DNA of 64,000 nt from NCBI RefSeq assembly GCF_018614875.1, contig NZ_JAGGNW010000011.1, positions 434,001 to 498,000 of the forward strand, written 5' to 3'. The notes under the pieces are model-generated. The model ran no database searches, was not told the DNA's origin, and saw nothing but the letters and a program-made list of their open reading frames with translations. A program made the position numbers and the translations under genes. This DNA is from Variovorax paradoxus. GTDB lineage: Bacteria; Pseudomonadota; Gammaproteobacteria; Burkholderiales; Burkholderiaceae_C. Of the stretch, positions 15,609-25,483 are shown one piece after another (the stretch's first letter is position 1; the number at the start of each line of letters is the position of its first letter).

Positions 15609-17686
15609 GGCAGTACGGGGTTTGCAGCTGCGTTCGAAATCGCCGCGTCGGCATCGACACGGAGCATGAAGCGCTTCGCCACCAGGTCGTTGGCGGCGGC
15701 CGTCACGGCCGCCACATAGCCGGCCTGGTCGACGTAGCGCTCTTGCAGCGAGAGCCGCGGATCCGTGCCGCGCTGGGCCGCCGTCTTCACGAACGGAAAG
15801 TACGAACCGAAGAGCCCTGCCTGGTCGATGCGCCCCGGCTGGTTCGTGTAGTTCCATCCGGTGTTGGTGCCCACGGGCACGGCCACGTCGAGGCTGCGGA
15901 CGCCGGCGATGTCGTTGCCGTCCGCATCCACCTGCGGCACGAGGATGGCGTAGTCGCGGCCCAGGTAGGCCGGTGGCACTTGCGTGGCGATGCCGGTCTC
16001 GTCCTGCGGCCGGTAGTTCGGCCCCCAGTCGAGCAGTGAATAGGTGTTGACCAGGCCCGTATAGCTCGCGCCCGGAATGGCCGGAAACTTGACCTGCCGC
16101 GGCCGCACCAGCGTGGCGTCGGCCAGCTTGGGCACCTGGCTGTCGGGCGGCGTGGTTCCCTTGACGACCCAGTCCTCGAGGTTCTGGTAGAGCGCACGCA
16201 CCACCGGCACCACGCCCGCGTTGGCGTTGGTGGCGTAGAGCGCGCCGGCATTCGCGCCCGGCAGCGAGGGAAGGCCCAGCAGGTGGTGGGTGCTCGCGTA
16301 GTAGTAGATGCGCGCGTTGTCGGGCTGCACGAGGTCGGCCGTGCCCCAGGCGTCCGTCAGCAGCGGCGAACCCTGCAGCACGTAGAACTCGGTGCCGCTG
16401 AAGCCGATGAAAAGCTTGGGGCAGGTGCCGCTCGCCCCGCAGCGCGACAGGATGCCGCCACGGCGCTGGGCCACGTCGTCCACGTAGTCCTTCGAAAGGC
16501 CGCGTGTGCCGGCCTGGCCGAAGGCGGTGTGGTCGGTGCGCACGCCGCCGCCGCCGCCCGGAATCGAGAAGCGCATGTTGATGTTGGTCTGCCGCGCCGC
16601 GATCTGCGCGAACACGCCGTCGAACACTTTGCGGCCCGCGCGGTCCTCGTTGAAGCCGAGGTGTACGAAGGTCTTCATGAAGTTGCCGCACTGCGACACG
16701 CCCGAGGCGATGGTGTTCCTGATCGCGGCGGCCACCGGGTTGGCGGTGCCCGCCGAATCGCTGGCCTCGCGATGGAAGAAGGCGATCATGTCGCGCACCG
16801 CCGCGAGCCCCAGGCCCATGACCTTCGGATCCTTTGCCACATAGACCAGTTCGTACATGTAGGCCGGGTCCCATTTGTCCCGGAGGCACACGTTCGTTTC
16901 GTCGGGCGTGCCGGGGAACGGCGCGGCGGCGCTGCACTTGGCGAACGTCCATTCGCTCGCGGGAATGAGCTGGCGCGCATCGGCTTCGTTGATGCGGCGC
17001 GTGAGCACGTAGCCAGGTTTGGTGTTGTCGAGGCTCGCGGTCGCGTAGGCCTGCATGGCAGCGTTGTACGGGCCACCGGGCAACGGCAGCGAATCGTTGG
17101 TTGCGGCAGTGGGCAGCAGTTCGGCGCGATAGGTGCCCGTGATGCTGCTGCCGTCGGCGTTCTTCGCGACCGGCACCTTGAGCGTGAGCTTGCCGGTGGC
17201 GGCCGGCACGTCGCCCTGCCAGGCCGCCGTGAGGAACACGTAGCCGCGCGATGCGAAGTACGGATCGAGGTTCACGATGTTGCCGCGGTTGGGCGCGTCG
17301 TAGCGCAGCACGCCGCTGGCCTTCGCCATGTCCTTGGGCTTGAAGAGCACGAAGTCGGAGCTGTATTCGACCTTGCCGTTGGCGTTGAGCGGCGCGAGCG
17401 ACAGGTCCTGGATAAGCGCGTTGTGCGCATCCTTGGGGTCGACCTCGCCGGTGAAGGTGCCGCTGATCTTCTCGTACGCGCCCACGCTGCCGAAGCTGCC
17501 GGGCACGTCCTCGGTCTTCGAGATGGAGAGCTTGAACTTCGGTGCTTCGGCGGTCGCCGGCGGCGGTGTCGTTGCGGCCGGCGGCGGCAGCACGAAGCCA
17601 CCGCCTCCGCCGCCGCTCCCGCCGCAAGCGCTCAGAAAAAGGGCGGCCGAAGCCACCGTGGCAGCCAACAGGCTCCAGCGTTTCAT
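15605..17686 (-). CDS. Lipoprotein alpha/beta hydrolase (Abhydrolase_10-like)
   Basis: A 693-residue secreted lipoprotein: the signal peptide ends in the lipobox LSAC (Cys21), followed by a flexible Gly- and Pro-rich linker to about residue 47. The large domain has features of the Abhydrolase_10 family, with the nucleophile region GVSQCG (Ser331), and AEFYVLQGSP-like and YYYAS-THHLLG blocks behind it. It would act at the outer membrane or in the periplasm on an ester whose identity is unknown. AGGAG lies 8 bases before the ATG. It is followed on the same strand by no related gene; the upstream neighbour at 17749 is a Bug receptor whose stop lies 62 bases away. Confidence 0.75.
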   Translation of the reverse strand: MKRWSLLAATVASAALFLSACGGSGGGGGGFVLPPPAATTPPPATAEAPKFKLSISKTEDVPGSFGSVGAYEKISGTFTGEVDPKDAHNALIQDLSLAPLNANGKVEYSSDFVLFKPKDMAKASGVLRYDAPNRGNIVNLDPYFASRGYVFLTAAWQGDVPAATGKLTLKVPVAKNADGSSITGTYRAELLPTAATNDSLPLPGGPYNAAMQAYATASLDNTKPGYVLTRRINEADARQLIPASEWTFAKCSAAAPFPGTPDETNVCLRDKWDPAYMYELVYVAKDPKVMGLGLAAVRDMIAFFHREASDSAGTANPVAAAIRNTIASGVSQCGNFMKTFVHLGFNEDRAGRKVFDGVFAQIAARQTNINMRFSIPGGGGGVRTDHTAFGQAGTRGLSKDYVDDVAQRRGGILSRCGASGTCPKLFIGFSGTEFYVLQGSPLLTDAWGTADLVQPDNARIYYYASTHHLLGLPSLPGANAGALYATNANAGVVPVVRALYQNLEDWVVKGTTPPDSQVPKLADATLVRPRQVKFPAIPGASYTGLVNTYSLLDWGPNYRPQDETGIATQVPPAYLGRDYAILVPQVDADGNDIAGVRSLDVAVPVGTNTGWNYTNQPGRIDQAGLFGSYFPFVKTAAQRGTDPRLSLQERYVDQAGYVAAVTAAANDLVAKRFMLRVDADAAISNAAANPVLP

Positions 17687-17748
17687 GGTTTGTCTCCTTC
17701 GTTGTGGTGTTCTGCGCGGTGCCGATCTCCGCTACGGCCAGCGCGCGC

Positions 17749-18720
17749 CTACTCGGCCTCGATGCCGGCGGCCTTCACGATGCGGCCCCACTTCTGCGAC
17801 TCGGCCGTCTGGAACCTGGCGAGCTCTTCAGGCGACGTGGTGAACACTTCGGTGCCCGTGGGCTCGTAGAAAGCCGTCTTCGCGGAATCGCTCTTCGCGG
17901 CCTTCACCAGCAGCTCGTTGAGCCGCTTGACCACGGCCGGCGGCGTCTTCGCAGGCGCATAGGCCGCGAACCAGTAGCCCATCTCATAGCCCTTCACGCC
18001 GGCTTCTGAGATGGTGGGCACGTCGGGCGCGAGCGGTGAACGCGCCGCGCTCGAGACGCCCAGCGCGCGCAGCTTGCCGCCCTTGACCTGCGGCAGGCCG
18101 GTGGCCGCGTCGGTGATCATCATGTGAATCTGTCCGCCCAGCAGGTCGGTCACGGCCAGCGTGTTGCTCTTGTAGGGCACGTGCAGCAGCTTGATGTCGG
18201 CCATCTGCTGCAGCAGCTCGCCCGCCATGCGGCTCGACGAACTGCCGCTGCCGAAGCTGTACTTGCCCGGCTCCTTCTTCGCGAGCGCCACGAACTCGGC
18301 CACGCTCTTCGCGGGGAACGACGGGTTCACCACCATGATCTGCCCGCCCTTCCCCAGTGCGGTGATGGGCGCGTAGTCCTTCACCGGGTCGTAGGGCAGC
18401 TTCTTGAACAGATGCTCGTTGGCGGCGTGCGTGGTGTTGGTGGTGATCAGCACCGTGTAGCCATCGGCCGCGGCCTTGGCCGCCTGTTGCGAGGCGATGA
18501 AGCCGCTGGCGCCGGCCTTGTTGTCGATCACGACGGGCTGCTTCGTTTCGGCCGTGATGCTGTTGCCCAGCGCACGCGCAATCTGGTCGGTGGCCGTGCC
18601 GGCCGCAAAGGGCACGACGAAGGTGATCGGCTTTTCTGGAAAGGCCTGTTGCTGCGCATGGCCCAGCAGCGGCGCAAGGGCCAGCGCGGCGGCCGAGAGG
18701 GTCAGGGAACGTCGTTTCAT
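17749..18720 (-). CDS. Bug/TctC-type periplasmic receptor (tripartite tricarboxylate transporter family)
   Basis: A 323-residue protein with a cleaved signal peptide (MKRRSLTLSAAALALAPLLGHA) and the Bug fold signatures: YPxKPI-type start (FPEKPITFVVPFAAGTATD), NKAGASGFIAS, LPYDPVKDYAPIT, and the ligand-loop LHVPYKSNTLAVTDLLGGQI. These receptors bind carboxylates or similar anions for TctAB transporters. No TctA or TctB gene is present nearby. It is the last gene of an apparent unit with the AtuA pair upstream (18766-20522). GGAGAC lies before the ATG. Confidence 0.92.
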   Translation of the reverse strand: MKRRSLTLSAAALALAPLLGHAQQQAFPEKPITFVVPFAAGTATDQIARALGNSITAETKQPVVIDNKAGASGFIASQQAAKAAADGYTVLITTNTTHAANEHLFKKLPYDPVKDYAPITALGKGGQIMVVNPSFPAKSVAEFVALAKKEPGKYSFGSGSSSSRMAGELLQQMADIKLLHVPYKSNTLAVTDLLGGQIHMMITDAATGLPQVKGGKLRALGVSSAARSPLAPDVPTISEAGVKGYEMGYWFAAYAPAKTPPAVVKRLNELLVKAAKSDSAKTAFYEPTGTEVFTTSPEELARFQTAESQKWGRIVKAAGIEAE

Positions 18721-18765
18721 TGTTTTGTCTCCGGATGGATGGGTAAGGAAAAAAATGGATGGCTG

Positions 18766-19131
18766 CTACGGCCCAGCCAGCAACGGCGCAAGCGCGCGCG
18801 GCACGCGGATGGGCATGTCGAGCAAGAGGAACGACAGCGCCTTGCCATGCGCATCGAGGTTCAGCGCATCGTTGACGCCGCCGTCGAGCACCGCGTCGAG
18901 CACGAAGTTCATCGCGTGCAGCTTCGGCAGCAGGAAACGCTGCACCCGTGCCGGTGCGCGATGGCGAAACTGCATCGACACGCGCTCGGGCGTGAGCTGC
19001 TCGGCCAGCAAGGGGTAGAGGTCCGCGTGCCAGGCGATCACGCTGATGTTGGAGCGGTCTCCCTTGTCGCCGGTGCGGCCGTGGGCCGCGCGGTAGAGCG
19101 GCACTTCGATCATGTCTGCCGTGGTGTTCAT
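18766..19131 (-). CDS. AtuA-like ferredoxin-fold small subunit
   Basis: A 121-residue protein matching the C-terminal domain that in longer AtuA/DUF1446 proteins follows the catalytic part: VPLYRAAHGRTGDKGDRSNISVIAW, LPKLHAMNFVLDAVLDGGV and the terminal LLDMPIRVP. Its ATG overlaps the stop of the AtuA-type gene by 4 bases, so the two chains are made together and probably form one complex. Catalytic role unknown. Confidence 0.85.
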   Translation of the reverse strand: MNTTADMIEVPLYRAAHGRTGDKGDRSNISVIAWHADLYPLLAEQLTPERVSMQFRHRAPARVQRFLLPKLHAMNFVLDAVLDGGVNDALNLDAHGKALSFLLLDMPIRVPRALAPLLAGP

Positions 19132-20522
19132 GACAGGGCCTCCGCGCCGAGCAGTTCGAAGCCCACCGGCACGGCTTCTCGCGGCAGCAGGCAGGACAGG
19201 GTGTTGAGCCGCGGCGTGAGCGCGGTGCGCACCCCGCCGCCGCCCGCGGGTCCGCAGGTGTAGAGCGCCATGACTTCGCGCGCAAGGCGCTCGGCCTGCG
19301 CGCGCTCGGCATGCGTGGCCGCCACGCGCAGGCGCACGTCGCGCAGGCCGGTGTCCGGCGTGTCCGCGAGCATGCGGCCGGCATCGTCGCCCAGAATGCT
19401 CAGCGCGCCGATCAGGTCCACGCGCAGCGCAAGCCCGTCGAGGCGCTTGCGCAGCACCTCGGCCGCGAGCCGGGCACGCGCTTCGGCACGCGGCCCCGCG
19501 TAGGAGATTTCGCCCTCGGCGAGCCAGCCGCCTTCATGGCAGACGTTGACCTTGTAGTGGCTCGGCCGCGCGTGGCCGCGCACGCCCGAGAGCGCCACGC
19601 GGTCGGGCACGCCCGGCTGCTGCTTCACCTCGGCTTCAGCAATGTCGGCCACTACGTCGGGCGTCAGGTAGGCGCTCGGGTCGTGCACCTCGTACAGCAG
19701 CTGTTCCTTCACGGTGGCTTCGCTCACGAGGCCGCCGGTTCCGTCGGCCTTGCCGATGGTGCAGTGGCCGTCGGCATCGATCTCGGCGATGGGGAAGCCC
19801 ACGGCCTCGAGCCCCGGCACATCCTTGTAGCCGGGGTCCGCGAAGTAGCCGCCGCATACCTGCGCGCCACACTCCAGCAGATGGCCCGCCATGGTGGCGC
19901 GGCCCAGCCGGTGCCAATCGTCGGCGCGCCAGCCGAAGTGCGACATGGCGGGGCCGACCGCGAGGGACGGATCGGCCACGCGGCCGCACACCACGATCTG
20001 CGCGCCGGCGTCGAGCGCGGCGGCGATCGGCTCGGCCCCGATATAGGCGTTGGCGCTGACGATGTGCAGGCCCTCCATCTGCGCGCCGAGCGCTGCATGC
20101 AGCAGCGCGCGGTGCGCCGGGCCGGAAAGGTCGTCGCCCTCCACCACCGCGATGCGCGGCGCATCGGCGCCAAGCTCGCGCGCCATGCGGGCAATGTGGC
20201 GGGCCGCGGCGCGCGGGTTGGCCGCGCCGAAGTTGCTCACGATGCGGATGCCGTGCGCCAGGCAGCGCGCCAGCACGGGCCGCAGCATGGCGTCGAGCAA
20301 GGGTTCGTAGCCGGCGTCGGGGTTGTCGCGGCGGCGCAGCTGGGCGAGCGCGAGCGTGCGTTCGGCCAGCGTTTCGAAGATCAGGAAAGCGCGCTGCCCT
20401 ACGGGGCCGCTGGCGAGCCGCGCAATCAGCGTGTCGACCACCGGCCCGGCCGCATCGGTGCGGTCGCCGGAAAAGCCGGCGGCGCAGCCGATCAGCAGTG
20501 GGGGCGGTGCATTGGCATTCAT
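19128..20522 (-). CDS. Acyclic terpene utilization AtuA-family protein (DUF1446)
   Basis: A 464-residue protein of the AtuA/DUF1446 family: GCAAGFSGDRTDAAGPVVDTL at the N-terminus, IVSNFGAANPRAAARHIARMA, IVVCGRVADPSLAVGP and HLLECGAQVCGGYFADPG. AtuA was named from acyclic terpene catabolism in Pseudomonas, but its reaction is not established and many homologues lie in unrelated carboxylate clusters. I chose ATG 20522; an upstream in-frame start at 20552 is possible. No other atu genes (AtuC/F carboxylase, AtuD) are present, and Bug receptors lie on both sides, so a carboxylate or hydroxy-acid substrate is more likely here than a terpene. Confidence 0.85.
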   Translation of the reverse strand: MNANAPPPLLIGCAAGFSGDRTDAAGPVVDTLIARLASGPVGQRAFLIFETLAERTLALAQLRRRDNPDAGYEPLLDAMLRPVLARCLAHGIRIVSNFGAANPRAAARHIARMARELGADAPRIAVVEGDDLSGPAHRALLHAALGAQMEGLHIVSANAYIGAEPIAAALDAGAQIVVCGRVADPSLAVGPAMSHFGWRADDWHRLGRATMAGHLLECGAQVCGGYFADPGYKDVPGLEAVGFPIAEIDADGHCTIGKADGTGGLVSEATVKEQLLYEVHDPSAYLTPDVVADIAEAEVKQQPGVPDRVALSGVRGHARPSHYKVNVCHEGGWLAEGEISYAGPRAEARARLAAEVLRKRLDGLALRVDLIGALSILGDDAGRMLADTPDTGLRDVRLRVAATHAERAQAERLAREVMALYTCGPAGGGGVRTALTPRLNTLSCLLPREAVPVGFELLGAEALS

Positions 20523-20612
20523 TGAGGCGGACTGTAGGCAAGCCACCGTCATCCGTAAAATCGAAAATTCGGATCAATTGATCCGGATTTCAGATTGCTC
20601 GGGAAATCTCGC

Positions 20613-21587
20613 TCACTGGTCGAGCCGGATGCCGCGCTTGGCGATGATCGCGCCCCACTTGCGGCCCTCGCTGTCGATGAATGACCTGAATTCCTCGGCA
20701 GACCCACCGCCCGCCACCAGGCCCTGGTTGGCCAGCAGTTCGCGCACAGCGGGCTCCCGCAGCACGGTGTTCACATCGGCGTTGATGCGGCGAACGACAT
20801 CGGGCGGCGTGCCGCTCGCGGTGAACAGGCCGTTCCAGGCGAGCGACTCGAAGCCCGGATAGCCGGACTCGGCGACGGTGGGCAAGTCTTTCATGAGCTC
20901 GGAGCGCTTCGCGCTCGTGACCGCGAGCAGCTTGATGCGCTTGCCCTGGATGAGCGGCAGCAGCGCAGGCGCCACGGTGAACAGCGCCTGCGTGTCGCCC
21001 GCCGCCACCGAGAGGCCCGCGGGCGGCGACCCGGCATAGGGCACGTGCACCGCCTCGATGCCCGCGGCGCCGCGAAACAGCTCCATCGTGAGATGCGAGG
21101 AACTTCCCGCGCCCACCGATGCATAGCTGAACTGGCGGCCCTGCTTCTTGGCCCACGCCACGAATTCCGGCAGGGTATTCGCAGGATTGCCGGCCTGCAC
21201 GGCCAGCACGTTGGGTTGCGAGGTCGTGAGCACGATCGGCAGCAGGTCGCGCGCGGGCGCGTACGGCATGCGGCTGTACATGTAGGGGCCGAAGGCAATC
21301 GGCCCGTTGAAGCCGATGCCCAGGGTATGGCCGTCGGGCGGCGCCTTGGCGACGGCGTCCATGCCGATGAGGCCGCCCGCGCCGGGCCTGGTCTCGATGA
21401 CGATGGGCTGCGTCCACATGGGGCGCAGCCGGTCGGCCAGCGTGCGCGCGATCAGGTCGAGCGAACTGCCGGCCGGCGCGGGAACGATCACGCGCACGGG
21501 CTTCGCCGGCCACTCCTGGGCAGAGGCGGCCATCGCCGATGCGCAGGCGAGGAGGAATGCGGCGAGCTTTCTCTTGTTCATGTTCAA
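20613..21587 (-). CDS. Bug/TctC-type periplasmic receptor
   Basis: A 324-residue receptor with signal peptide (MNMNKRKLAAFLLACASAMAASA) and the fold signatures EWPAKPVRVIVPAPAGSSLD, RPGAGGLIGMDAV and VHVPYAGSPPAGLSVAAGD. It ends 91 bases before the AtuA-type gene on the same strand and probably shares a transcript with it. The sequence is clearly distinct from the receptor at 17749, so the unit may recognise two ligands or use one as a sensor. Confidence 0.92.
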   Translation of the reverse strand: MNMNKRKLAAFLLACASAMAASAQEWPAKPVRVIVPAPAGSSLDLIARTLADRLRPMWTQPIVIETRPGAGGLIGMDAVAKAPPDGHTLGIGFNGPIAFGPYMYSRMPYAPARDLLPIVLTTSQPNVLAVQAGNPANTLPEFVAWAKKQGRQFSYASVGAGSSSHLTMELFRGAAGIEAVHVPYAGSPPAGLSVAAGDTQALFTVAPALLPLIQGKRIKLLAVTSAKRSELMKDLPTVAESGYPGFESLAWNGLFTASGTPPDVVRRINADVNTVLREPAVRELLANQGLVAGGGSAEEFRSFIDSEGRKWGAIIAKRGIRLDQ

Positions 21588-21652
21588 TCTCTGCTTGAGC
21601 CCGCAACCTTACATCGGCCGGGTGCTCCGCAGGCCGGCCCTCCATGCAAAAA

Positions 21653-21678
21653 GCCGGGCCCGCTTTCGCGGGCCCGGC
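21653..21678 (-). terminator. Strong intrinsic terminator
   Basis: GCCGGGCCCGC and its exact complement GCGGGCCCGGC form an 11-base-pair stem with a TTTC/GAAA loop. On the minus strand five T's follow, so it ends the transcript of the exported-protein gene at 21722-22108 and isolates the Bug/AtuA unit downstream. The plus side is also T-rich (CTTCTTTCTTG). Confidence 0.88.
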
Positions 21679-21721
21679 CTTCTTTCTTGTACCCACGTCC
21701 TTGCGGACGAGTTGCCTGCAA

Positions 21722-22108
21722 TTACAGCGGCAGCGCGTTGCCGCGTGCAGCGGCATAGGCTTCGGCCCGCACCGCCGCGCGATCCACCGCACCGGCGACC
21801 ACCGGCGCGGCACCCGACGAGGCAGCTTCGGCGTAGGGGTCGGGCGCGCGTGCAGCGGCTACAGCTTCGGCACGCACTGCATCGCGGCTGTTCAAGGCGA
21901 CAGGCGGATAGATCAGGCCTGCATCGGCGCCCGTGGCGTAGGGATCGCCCGTGTGCGCGGCAACCACGGCCCCGGCAGCCACATCGGCGCGGCTCTCGGC
22001 GGAGGTCGGGGGATGGACGCCTTCATAGGTTTCGGCATGGGCGGCGCCGGTGACGGCCGCGAGGGCCACTGCGGCGGCGGATAGAAGCTTGGAGCTGGAG
22101 ACGGTCAT
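21722..22108 (-). CDS. Small exported Ala-rich repeat protein
   Basis: A 128-residue protein with a typical signal peptide (MTVSSSKLLSAAAVALAAVTGAAHA). The mature part consists of about three degenerate repeats built on S-R-(A/D)-x-V-x-A-x-A-V-x-A-A followed by (G/P)-DPYA: SRADVAAGAVVAAHTGDPYA, SRDAVRAEAVAAARAPDPYA and DRAAVRAEAYAAARG. Similar short exported proteins with DUF4148-like repeats are common in Burkholderiales, and their function is not known. AAGGAA lies 7 bases before the ATG at 22108. A strong terminator follows. Confidence 0.75.
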   Translation of the reverse strand: MTVSSSKLLSAAAVALAAVTGAAHAETYEGVHPPTSAESRADVAAGAVVAAHTGDPYATGADAGLIYPPVALNSRDAVRAEAVAAARAPDPYAEAASSGAAPVVAGAVDRAAVRAEAYAAARGNALPL

Positions 22109-22416
22109 TCGGATTTCCTTCGATTCAATGAATGGATTGATTGATGGAGACTTCGAACCGTTTTTGCTTTTTTGGACTGGCCCGCGAGATGAATTTTGCG
22201 ACGGCATCCAAGTGCAAACCCTTGGAAAGGGAAATCTCGGCAATCCCAACGTGGAAACAATCGATCGCCCTTTGAAACGGTGCGCAAAAGCTGCTAGCGA
22301 TCGGGCCCCCGGCCGGGCTTTGCGCCGCACAGGCATGATGGGGTCTACCAGATCGGACCGGAAAGCCTGAGAGCCTTCCTCTCGACCCGTCCGCTGGACC
22401 CGATGGAGCGGTATCA
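22109..22416. other. 308-base divergent spacer
   Basis: The spacer lies between the exported-protein gene (minus) and the RIO1-like kinase gene (plus) and must hold both promoters. I see no hairpin with a T-run, no extended repeat and no conserved small ORF with a Shine-Dalgarno sequence. The part next to the exported gene (about 22109-22270) is noticeably less GC-rich than its surroundings, which suits a promoter. Confidence 0.5.
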
Positions 22417-23268
22417 ATGAAAGCACCACCACGACTGCAGTCGCTGGTCCACGAAGGCCTGATCGACACGGTGGTACGCCAGCTGATGAGCGGCAAGGAA
22501 GCCATGGTCTACGTGGTGCGCTGCGGCGACGAGACGCGCTGCGCCAAGGTCTACAAGGAAGCCGACAAGCGCAGTTTCCGCCAGGCTGTCGACTACACCG
22601 AGAACCGCCGCGTGCGCAATTCGCGCGAGACGCGCGCCATGGCCAAGGGCACGCGCTTCGGCCGCCAGGTGACCGAGGCCATCTGGCAGAGCGCCGAGGT
22701 CGACGCGCTCTATCGCCTGGCGGCGGCCGGCGTGCGCGTGCCCGTTCCCTACAACTTCCTCGAAGGCGTGCTGCTGATGGAACTGGTGACCGACGCCAAC
22801 GGCGATGCGGCCCCGCGGCTCAACGACGTGGCGTTCACGCGCGAGGAAGCCATGCAGCACCACGCCAGCCTGCTGAAGGAAGTGGTGCGCATGCTGTGCG
22901 CGGGCGTGGTGCACGGCGACCTGTCGGAATTCAACGTGCTGCTGGCGGCCGACGGGCCGGTGGTGATCGACCTGCCGCAGGCGGTGGATGCGGCCGGCAA
23001 CAACCACGCGAAGCGCATGCTGCTGCGCGACGTGGAGAACCTGCGCAATTTCTTCGGCCAGTTCGCGCCGGAACTCCTGGGCACGCACTACGGCCACGAG
23101 ATCTGGCACCTGTACGAGCGCGGCCTGCTGCGCGTCGAATCGGTGTTGACCGGCACGCACGTTCGCGACACCGGCCCCGTCGATCTGGGCAACGTGCTGC
23201 GCGAGGTCGACGATGCGCGCGAGGAAGAGGCGGCGCGGCGCCTGCGCATGCAGTTGCCGAGGCTCTGA
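22417..23268 (+). CDS. RIO1-like atypical serine protein kinase (PA4780-type)
   Basis: A 283-residue RIO-family kinase. The nucleotide-binding part is LMSGKEAMVYVVRCGDETRCAKVYKE (invariant Lys in CAKVYK), the catalytic loop is VVHGDLSEFNVLL (Asp and Asn) and the metal-binding Asp is in VVIDLPQAVD. Bacterial RIO1-like kinases are soluble and their targets unknown; a ribosome-related role is assumed from the archaeal/eukaryotic family. GGAG lies 9 bases before the ATG. It seems monocistronic, converging on the DUF1090 gene 13 bases away. Confidence 0.9.
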   Translation: MKAPPRLQSLVHEGLIDTVVRQLMSGKEAMVYVVRCGDETRCAKVYKEADKRSFRQAVDYTENRRVRNSRETRAMAKGTRFGRQVTEAIWQSAEVDALYRLAAAGVRVPVPYNFLEGVLLMELVTDANGDAAPRLNDVAFTREEAMQHHASLLKEVVRMLCAGVVHGDLSEFNVLLAADGPVVIDLPQAVDAAGNNHAKRMLLRDVENLRNFFGQFAPELLGTHYGHEIWHLYERGLLRVESVLTGTHVRDTGPVDLGNVLREVDDAREEEAARRLRMQLPRL

Positions 23269-23281
23269 TGCCGGCCGGCCG

Positions 23282-23632
23282 TCAGGGCCGTTCGTTTTTC
23301 AGCTCGCGCAGCTGCTCCTCGGCATGCTCGAGTTCCGCCCGAAGCAGCCGGATGTCGTGCTCCAACTTGTCGATGCGCGCCGCGCGGCTCTGAGAAGGTT
23401 CAGCCCCCTGGCAGCGCGTGCGCAGCGCGGCCAGCGTCTCGGCGAGCTGCCGCCGGCGCAGCATCTGCCCCCTGGCGCGCGCAAGGTCGATGTCGCGCTC
23501 CAGCGCGGCTTCTTCGGCCTGGCAGGACGTGCCCTCCGCCGGTGCCGGTGCCACGGGTTGCGCGGACGGCGTGGATTGGGCGAAGGCCGGCATTGCCAGG
23601 GCCAGCGCAACGACAAGGAGGCAGCGTTTCAC
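23282..23632 (-). CDS. DUF1090-like small exported coiled-coil protein
   Basis: A 116-residue exported protein. I chose GTG 23632 (MKRCLLVVALALAMPAFAQ) because GGGAG stands 6 bases before it and a clean signal peptide follows. The mature part contains two cysteines (SCQAEEAAL and TRCQGAE) and a heptad-like tail (KLEHDIRLLRAELEHAEEQL), as in the DUF1090/YqjC family. Function unknown; it is envelope-located. Confidence 0.75.
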   Translation of the reverse strand: MKRCLLVVALALAMPAFAQSTPSAQPVAPAPAEGTSCQAEEAALERDIDLARARGQMLRRRQLAETLAALRTRCQGAEPSQSRAARIDKLEHDIRLLRAELEHAEEQLRELKNERP

Positions 23633-23737
23633 GCGCGGCTCCCGTCGCGGTCTTGAGGGCCACCGTGCCGATCGAAATCCATTGCCGCAACTCCCGTTTC
23701 GTTGGCGGTGCCCGTGTCCGCCTTGCCTCATTCTGTC

Positions 23738-25096
<1,359 letters not shown>

Positions 25097-25120
25097 GGAC
25101 ATCTCCGGATGAAAAACAAA

Positions 25121-25145
25121 AAACCCAGCTGCCAGAGCTGGGTTT
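25121..25145 (-). terminator. Attenuator (terminator hairpin) of the homoserine dehydrogenase gene
   Basis: On the minus strand AAACCCAGCT-CTGGC-AGCTGGGTTT is a perfect 10-base-pair hairpin followed by more T's (a run of six in all, then GTTTTTC). It lies 25 bases before the hom start, so it can only act by premature termination. It follows the leader peptide at 25208-25288. Confidence 0.85.
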
Positions 25146-25174
25146 CATTCATTCGGAGAAGAAGAGCGATACAC

Positions 25175-25200
25175 CAGGTGGCTGCCGAAACGGCCACCTG
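25175..25200 (-). promoter_or_regulatory. Leader hairpin between leader peptide and attenuator
   Basis: CAGGTGGC and GCCACCTG form a perfect 8-base-pair stem with a 10-base loop, starting 8 bases after the leader stop codon. It may be the pause hairpin of the attenuator. I did not find a convincing long antiterminator pairing by eye. Confidence 0.6.
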
Positions 25201-25207
25201 CGCGTGC

Positions 25208-25288
25208 TCAGGGGGCCGCGGTGGTAATGGTGGTAATCATTCGTGCAACCAACGCCCCATTCGCCCGCGCGAAGGCAGGCGGCGTCAT
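25208..25288 (-). CDS. Thr/Ile leader peptide of the homoserine dehydrogenase attenuator
   Basis: A 26-codon ORF in the 5' leader of hom. Its C-terminal ten residues are M-I-T-T-I-T-T-A-A-P: four Thr codons (ACC ACC, ACC ACC) and two Ile codons in a row, followed by the stop, two hairpins and hom. This is the arrangement of the E. coli thrL leader, which also senses Thr and Ile. The ORF could start at ATG 25288 or at ATG 25240 (10 residues); neither has a strong Shine-Dalgarno sequence. Ribosome stalling at the Thr/Ile codons would favour read-through into hom. Confidence 0.82.
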   Translation of the reverse strand: MTPPAFARANGALVARMITTITTAAP

Positions 25289-25483
25289 GCGGGCCACGGA
25301 GGCTGCGCAGACGGTGGTGGAGAAGAGATGGCACGGCATGAAGCTGGGAGTGTACAAGAGCCCGGCCGACTGGCGCCGGTGACCACCGCCAAACCTGCGG
25401 CAATACGGGGAGCAGGCCTACAGCAGGCCAGCGGCCGGAGGCCTAGGGTAACTGGCAAAGAACTGCATCCAGGAGGCAGCATC

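Noticed and set aside
22109..22416. Riboswitch or RNA gene in the spacer before the RIO1-like kinase
   Set aside because: I saw no extended stem structure, T-run or recognisable aptamer motif.
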